DNA from: an uncultured Eubacteriales bacterium
Lineage (GTDB): Bacteria; Bacillota; Clostridia; Christensenellales; Aristaeellaceae
Assembly: GCA_902790495.1 (NCBI GenBank)
Contig: CADASK010000007.1
Span: 1-43,076, forward strand
DNA length: 43,076 nucleotides
Direction: 5' to 3'
Shown: piece after piece, positions 40,858-43,076 of the stretch
Position numbering within the stretch: position 1 is the stretch's first letter
Layout of the letters: each line of letters opens with the position of its first letter
Position numbers and translations under genes: made by a program
Notes under the pieces: model-generated
What the model saw: the letters and a program-made list of their open reading frames with translations, nothing else
The model's database searches: none
Told to the model about the DNA's origin: nothing

Positions 40858-40897
40858 ATAATAGCACAAAGGTCAAAGAAAGTCAATAACTTTGACC
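40858..40897 (-). promoter_or_regulatory. hsp20 promoter overlapped by a CtsR-type operator
   Basis: The promoter on the minus strand is TTGACT (40881-40886), 17 bp, TATTAT (40858-40863). On the plus strand GGTCAAA-GAA-AGTCAAT (40871-40887) fits the CtsR heptad repeat RGTCAAA-NAN-RGTCAAA with one mismatch. It covers the -35 box. An inverted third heptad, TTTGACC, lies at 40891-40897. CtsR represses heat-shock genes in Firmicutes and is released by heat; control here is inferred from the site. Confidence 0.82.
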
Positions 40898-40928
40898 AAA
40901 GTTTTTGGAACTTTTTTTGAAATCAAAT

Positions 40929-40956
40929 AGCTGCCTCCCGGAATCGGAAGGCAGCT
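40929..40956 (-). terminator. Terminator of the secreted DUF4352-like gene
   Basis: On the minus strand a 12-position stem (40945-40956 with 40929-40940, one mismatch) around a 4-base loop is followed by ATTTGATTTC. The U tract is weak. Confidence 0.65.
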
Positions 40957-40973
40957 TGGCTGCAGAAAGCGTT

Positions 40974-41900
40974 TTACCTGTTAATCACAAACACCATCGC
41001 CTCGTCGATGTTGTTCGTAGGCGCGTAATAGATCTCGAACTTCTTCCAGTTCCTCGGAACCTCGAAGCCGATCTCACCCACCGCCTCGGCGCCGGGGCTC
41101 GTGGGCTCGTACATCAGGGCGGGATCGCATTCCATCAGGGCGTCGGAGCTGATGCGCACAACCTTGCCGTCGCACACGCCCACCATGGTCACGTCCTCGA
41201 TGGTGGAGTAGGCGTTGCCCACCTTGATCCCGAATTGCACGATCAGGTACTCGTTGCCGCTGGACGGCCCCATGAAGAAGGAGCCCCTGGAGGTGCGGTA
41301 GCCCAGCATGGTGTAGGTCTTGCCGTTGAAGCGGGCCGGCTCGTTCACCAGGTAATAGGAGCGGGGCGTGGCGGTGGGCTTGGGCGTGGCCGTCGGCCTG
41401 CGGGTCGCCCTGGGGGTCGCGGTGGGCCTGCGCGTGGCGGTGGGCCGCGGGGTGGCCGTCACGGTGACGCGGCTGGCCGGGATGTCGGTGTTCAGCAGCA
41501 CCTGGCCGTCCAGCTCCAGGTAATACAGGGTCGGCATGTCGTTCTGGGCCGCGAGCATCGCGAAGACCTTCGGCTCATAACGGCCGCGGCTCGTCTTGTA
41601 GGAGAGGCTGGGGGTGGCGGTGTAATAATCCCAGTCCTTCTGGAAGGCCTCGTCCGCCCAGCGCCAGGACACGGCGTACACACCGTTGGCGAGCAGATAG
41701 GACTCGACGCTCTCCTCGACGCTGAGCTGAATCTGGCTCTTCTCCGCGGCGGTGAGGGTGTGGTTGAGGGCCAGCTCGGCGTCGATCTCCTCGCGCAGCT
41801 TCACCAGCTCGTCCGTGCGCATGACGGACAGGTCGACCTCGGCGGCCAGGGCGGCGGATGTGCTCAGCGCCAGGATGACTAGGGCAATGATACGCTTCAT
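40974..41900 (-). CDS. Secreted DUF4352-like protein with a Thr-Pro linker (paralog 1)
   Basis: A 308-residue exported protein. The signal peptide is at 1-19 (RIIALVILALSTSAALA). A short charged helix VDLSVMRTDELVKLREEID comes next, then a folded N-domain (about 45-145). A linker follows of RPTATPRPT/KPTATP repeats (about 147-180), then a C-domain (181-308) with MLGYRTSRG, GNEYLIVQFGIKVGN and FEIYYAP, resembling the immunoglobulin-like DUF4352. The start follows GGAGGAAA. It is about half identical to the next gene, but the first 99 bases compared are exactly identical. Function unknown. Confidence 0.85.
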   Translation of the reverse strand: MKRIIALVILALSTSAALAAEVDLSVMRTDELVKLREEIDAELALNHTLTAAEKSQIQLSVEESVESYLLANGVYAVSWRWADEAFQKDWDYYTATPSLSYKTSRGRYEPKVFAMLAAQNDMPTLYYLELDGQVLLNTDIPASRVTVTATPRPTATRRPTATPRATRRPTATPKPTATPRSYYLVNEPARFNGKTYTMLGYRTSRGSFFMGPSSGNEYLIVQFGIKVGNAYSTIEDVTMVGVCDGKVVRISSDALMECDPALMYEPTSPGAEAVGEIGFEVPRNWKKFEIYYAPTNNIDEAMVFVINR

Positions 41901-41961
41901 CGTGTTTTTCCTCCCTGCAGGTGTTGCGATAGAACCGGGTTTGTTCCGTTTTCTATATTAA

Positions 41962-41990
41962 TATTAGTTGCAAAACCCGTAAATGTCAAG
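41962..41990 (-). promoter_or_regulatory. Promoter of paralog 1
   Basis: TTGACA (41985-41990), a 17-bp spacer and TAATAT (41962-41967) on the minus strand, about 62 bases before the start codon. Confidence 0.75.
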
Positions 41991-42011
41991 AATCTTTCGA
42001 TGGGGCAGGAT

Positions 42012-42050
42012 GAAAAGAACCGGATGTGTATTCTCCATCACATCCGGTTC
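42012..42050 (-). terminator. Terminator of paralog 2
   Basis: A perfect 12-bp stem GAACCGGATGTG(42017-42028)/CACATCCGGTTC(42039-42050), followed on the minus strand by TTTT (42013-42016). Confidence 0.88.
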
Positions 42051-42077
42051 TCTGTCATCCATTCGTCCTGTTCTTTG

Positions 42078-43076
42078 TCATCGATTGATCACAAAGACCA
42101 TTGCCTCATCGTAGTTTTGGGTGGGTGTGTAATAGATTTCAAATTTCTCCCATTTCTTTGGAACCTCAAAGCAGACCTCGCCAACCTCTTCGGATCCGGG
42201 ACTAATCGGTTCAAACATAAGCAGTGGATCACATTCAAGGAGGCCGGTTGAGCTCAAGGGCACAAGCTTCCCGTTGCATTTTCCAGCCATGGCCACGTCG
42301 TGGATGTAGGTATAGGCATTGCCTACTTTTATCTTGAACTTGACGATCAGGAATTCATTTCCCTTTGCGGGCTTGAAGGCAGAGGAACGATTAGCAGCAG
42401 AGGATGTGCGATAGCCTATCATGGTATAGGTCTTGCCATCGAACTCAGCGGGTTCATTCAGCAGGTAATATGAACGAGGCTCAGGGGTGGCGTAACTCAA
42501 GGTTCGCTTGGCTGTTGGCGTCGGTGTTGCGGTCGGCTTAGGAGTAGCTGTGGCCTTTTTGGGGGTGGCTGTTGGCTTTGGGGTGGGTGTAGGTGTGGGT
42601 CTGGGTGTCTCTGTCGGCTTGAGGGTCACCGTAGGTGTAGGTGCAGGCGTAGCGGTTTCCTGAACAGGGCTGACAAAGGTGTCGGAATGCAGCAGAATAT
42701 CCTCACCCAGTTCAAGATAGGACAGCTCAGGCGTGCCATTTTGGTCTTTAAATGTCGCATAAACATTCGGCTCATAACGGCCTTTGCTTGTCTGGTAAGC
42801 TACGCTGCCCTTCGCTGTGTAGTTGTTCCAATCCTTCCGGAAGCTATTTGCGTCCCAATTCCAGACGACTGGAGAAGCGTTCTTTGCAGCTAGATAAGAT
42901 TCTACATTCTCTTCAATACTGTGCTGGAGCTGATTCCGCTCCTCGTCCGTGAGAAAATGATGAGCTGTTAGTTCCTTGTCGATCTCCTCGCGCAGCTTCA
43001 CCAGCTCGTCCGTGCGCATGACGGACAGGTCGACCTCGGCGGCCAGGGCGGCGGATGTGCTCAGCGCCAGGATGAC
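42078..43076 (-). CDS. Secreted DUF4352-like protein (paralog 2), 5' end outside the window
   Basis: At least 333 codons; the start lies beyond 43076. The part seen begins within the signal peptide (VILALSTSAALAAEVDLSVM in the shared reading). An N-domain, a long Thr-Pro linker (TPAPTPTVTLKPTETPRPTP and more, about 70 residues) and the same C-domain as paralog 1 (MIGYRTSSA, GNEFLIVKFKIKVGN, FEIYYTP) follow. The body is visibly poorer in GC than paralog 1, but the 99 bases at 42978-43076 equal 41781-41879 exactly. It ends at a strong terminator. Confidence 0.83.
   Translation of the reverse strand, partial: VILALSTSAALAAEVDLSVMRTDELVKLREEIDKELTAHHFLTDEERNQLQHSIEENVESYLAAKNASPVVWNWDANSFRKDWNNYTAKGSVAYQTSKGRYEPNVYATFKDQNGTPELSYLELGEDILLHSDTFVSPVQETATPAPTPTVTLKPTETPRPTPTPTPKPTATPKKATATPKPTATPTPTAKRTLSYATPEPRSYYLLNEPAEFDGKTYTMIGYRTSSAANRSSAFKPAKGNEFLIVKFKIKVGNAYTYIHDVAMAGKCNGKLVPLSSTGLLECDPLLMFEPISPGSEEVGEVCFEVPKKWEKFEIYYTPTQNYDEAMVFVINR

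Overview
The window looks like a chromosomal segment of a GC-rich gut-type Clostridia (Bacillota). The evidence is AGGAGG ribosome sites on almost every gene, the S10/spc ribosomal gene order, a zinc-type S14, a four-cysteine adenylate kinase, a KOW protein between map and infA, a CtsR-type operator at hsp20, and secreted proteins with Thr-Pro linkers. The exact lineage cannot be fixed from the sequence alone.

Layout. 1-0.9 kb: a RelB/YafQ-type toxin-antitoxin pair. 0.9-12.2 kb (minus strand): a secreted protein, tsf, rpsB, aroK, rpoC and rpoB, with promoters and terminators dividing the block. 12.3-16.3 kb: a secreted metallo-hydrolase and uvrA, converging on one terminator. 16.3-19.3 kb: a tRNA-Arg(CCG) gene carrying a 2.85-kb integrated element bounded by 92-bp perfect direct repeats. 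The element holds a tyrosine integrase, a very short excisionase-like ORF, a small XRE regulator, a promoter-terminator pair that may make a small RNA, and a phased array of 11-bp repeats beside the right attachment site. 19.3-21.6 kb: a lower-GC secreted-protein gene flanked by imperfect repeats, then a membrane-anchored protein. 21.9-34.7 kb: one long plus-strand unit from rpsJ through secY, adk, map and infA to rpmJ, ended by a strong terminator. 34.8-38.3 kb (minus strand): fucU, uvrC and a PIN-domain toxin-antitoxin pair. 38.4-43.1 kb: a broken leucine-rich-repeat gene, a DUF3048 lipoprotein-like gene, hsp20, and two paralogous secreted DUF4352-like proteins, the last running off the window.

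How the genes work together: most of the window serves transcription and translation (RNA polymerase beta and beta', 20 small and large ribosomal proteins of the S10/spc cluster plus S2 and L36, EF-Ts, IF-1), protein export (SecY) and N-terminal methionine removal (Map), with two parts of nucleotide excision repair (UvrA, UvrC). Accessory DNA is concentrated at the tRNA-Arg site and at the toxin-antitoxin loci.

The most interesting unexplained structures are: (a) the 2.85-kb integrated element with its compact regulatory architecture; (b) a family of intergenic double-hairpin repeats (2.9, 35.45 and 40.1 kb) whose stems differ while base pairing and loop sequences are kept; (c) a 99-bp identical 5' end shared by two otherwise diverged secreted paralogs; (d) operator-like repeats at the start of uvrC and uvrA transcription.
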